Source: an uncultured Bacilli bacterium
Lineage (GTDB): Bacteria; Bacillota_I; Bacilli_A; RF39; UBA660
Length of the DNA: 13,873 nucleotides
Reading direction: 5' to 3'
Assembly: GCA_934097015.1 (NCBI GenBank)
Contig: CAKONF010000029.1
Coordinates: 1-13,873 of the forward strand
Shown here: positions 13,841-13,873 of the stretch, piece by piece
How positions within the stretch are numbered: the stretch's first letter is position 1
Layout: each line of letters begins with the position of its first letter
Notes under the pieces: model-generated
Seen by the model: only the letters and a program-made list of their open reading frames with translations
What the model was told of the DNA's origin: nothing
The model's database searches: none
Translations under genes and position numbers: made by a program

Positions 13841-13873
13841 TTGTTAAAAATTAGATTAAATATATTATGTAAG
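13841..13873 (+). CDS. Possible start of a further element gene (3' cut by window)
   Basis: TTG 13841 lies 10 bases after AAAGG (13826-13830) and opens a frame to the window edge (MLKIRLNILCK). Eleven codons are too few to identify it. It would fit a mobilization or regulatory gene placed after a transfer-origin region. Confidence 0.2.
   Translation, partial: MLKIRLNILCK

Noticed and set aside
13439..13873. A suppressor tRNA that could decode the TGA codons
   Set aside because: I looked for a T-loop GGTTCRANNCC pattern and an acceptor stem with a TCA anticodon and saw none. The dyads present do not make a cloverleaf.
1..13873. DGR template repeat or reverse transcriptase within the window
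   Set aside because: No second GC-rich copy of the 1256-1376 block and no reverse transcriptase motif (such as YxDD) appears in any long frame, so the window holds at most the target.
1..13873. CRISPR array, rRNA or tRNA genes
   Set aside because: No regularly spaced repeats of 25-40 bases and no conserved rRNA or tRNA stretches were seen on either strand.

Overview
This looks like a chromosomal segment from a very AT-rich, Gram-positive-type (monoderm) bacterium, probably an uncultured gut Bacillota/Mycoplasmatota-like lineage (Bacilli of the RF39/CAG type). The grounds are the strong A/T bias at third codon positions, clear AGGAGG-type ribosome binding sites, short hairpin-plus-T-run terminators, peptidoglycan genes (ftsW, a D,D-carboxypeptidase), and a Tad-type pilus locus with no outer-membrane secretin. 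TGA acts as a stop in the core genes: it ends the TadZ-like gene and the TadB-like gene, both at tight overlaps with the next start. Taxonomy is inference from composition and gene content only.

Layout. (1) 2-1447: 3' part of a large surface protein. The 5' end lies outside the window. Its last ~45 codons form a sharply GC-rich block full of NNC codons, which looks like the variable region of a diversity-generating retroelement (DGR) target. A terminator follows. (2) 1500-6093: a compact Tad/Flp-pilus-like operon behind an extended -10 promoter: two pseudopilin-like small membrane proteins, a MinD/TadZ-like ATPase, a TadA/CpaF ATPase, and TadB- and TadC-like membrane proteins. (3) 6125-6872: a zinc-ribbon/TM2 protein and an overlapping DUF2752 membrane protein. 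(4) 6954-10421: housekeeping envelope genes: ftsW-galE (one transcript), an AI-2E-family permease, then the start of a D-alanyl-D-alanine carboxypeptidase gene.

(5) From about 11060 to the window end is the left end of an integrative element. It has interrupted the carboxypeptidase gene just before the part that would encode the KTG motif. The element carries a 34-residue ORF, a large serine recombinase, a winged-helix/replication-initiator-like reading frame with three in-frame TGA codons and no TAA/TAG, a strong terminator, and about 360 bases of dyad-rich non-coding DNA. That last stretch has three copies of a 10-bp motif spaced exactly 44 bp apart and several inverted repeats, a candidate transfer-origin or control region.

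How parts relate. The Tad genes build and power an envelope-anchored pilus; the partial surface protein upstream is transcribed separately but is also probably exported. ftsW, the carboxypeptidase and perhaps galE act in wall and surface-polymer synthesis. The element's recombinase would catalyse integration into the carboxypeptidase gene. The points most worth following up are the DGR-like cassette, the TGA-containing element gene, and the junction plus non-coding structure of the element.
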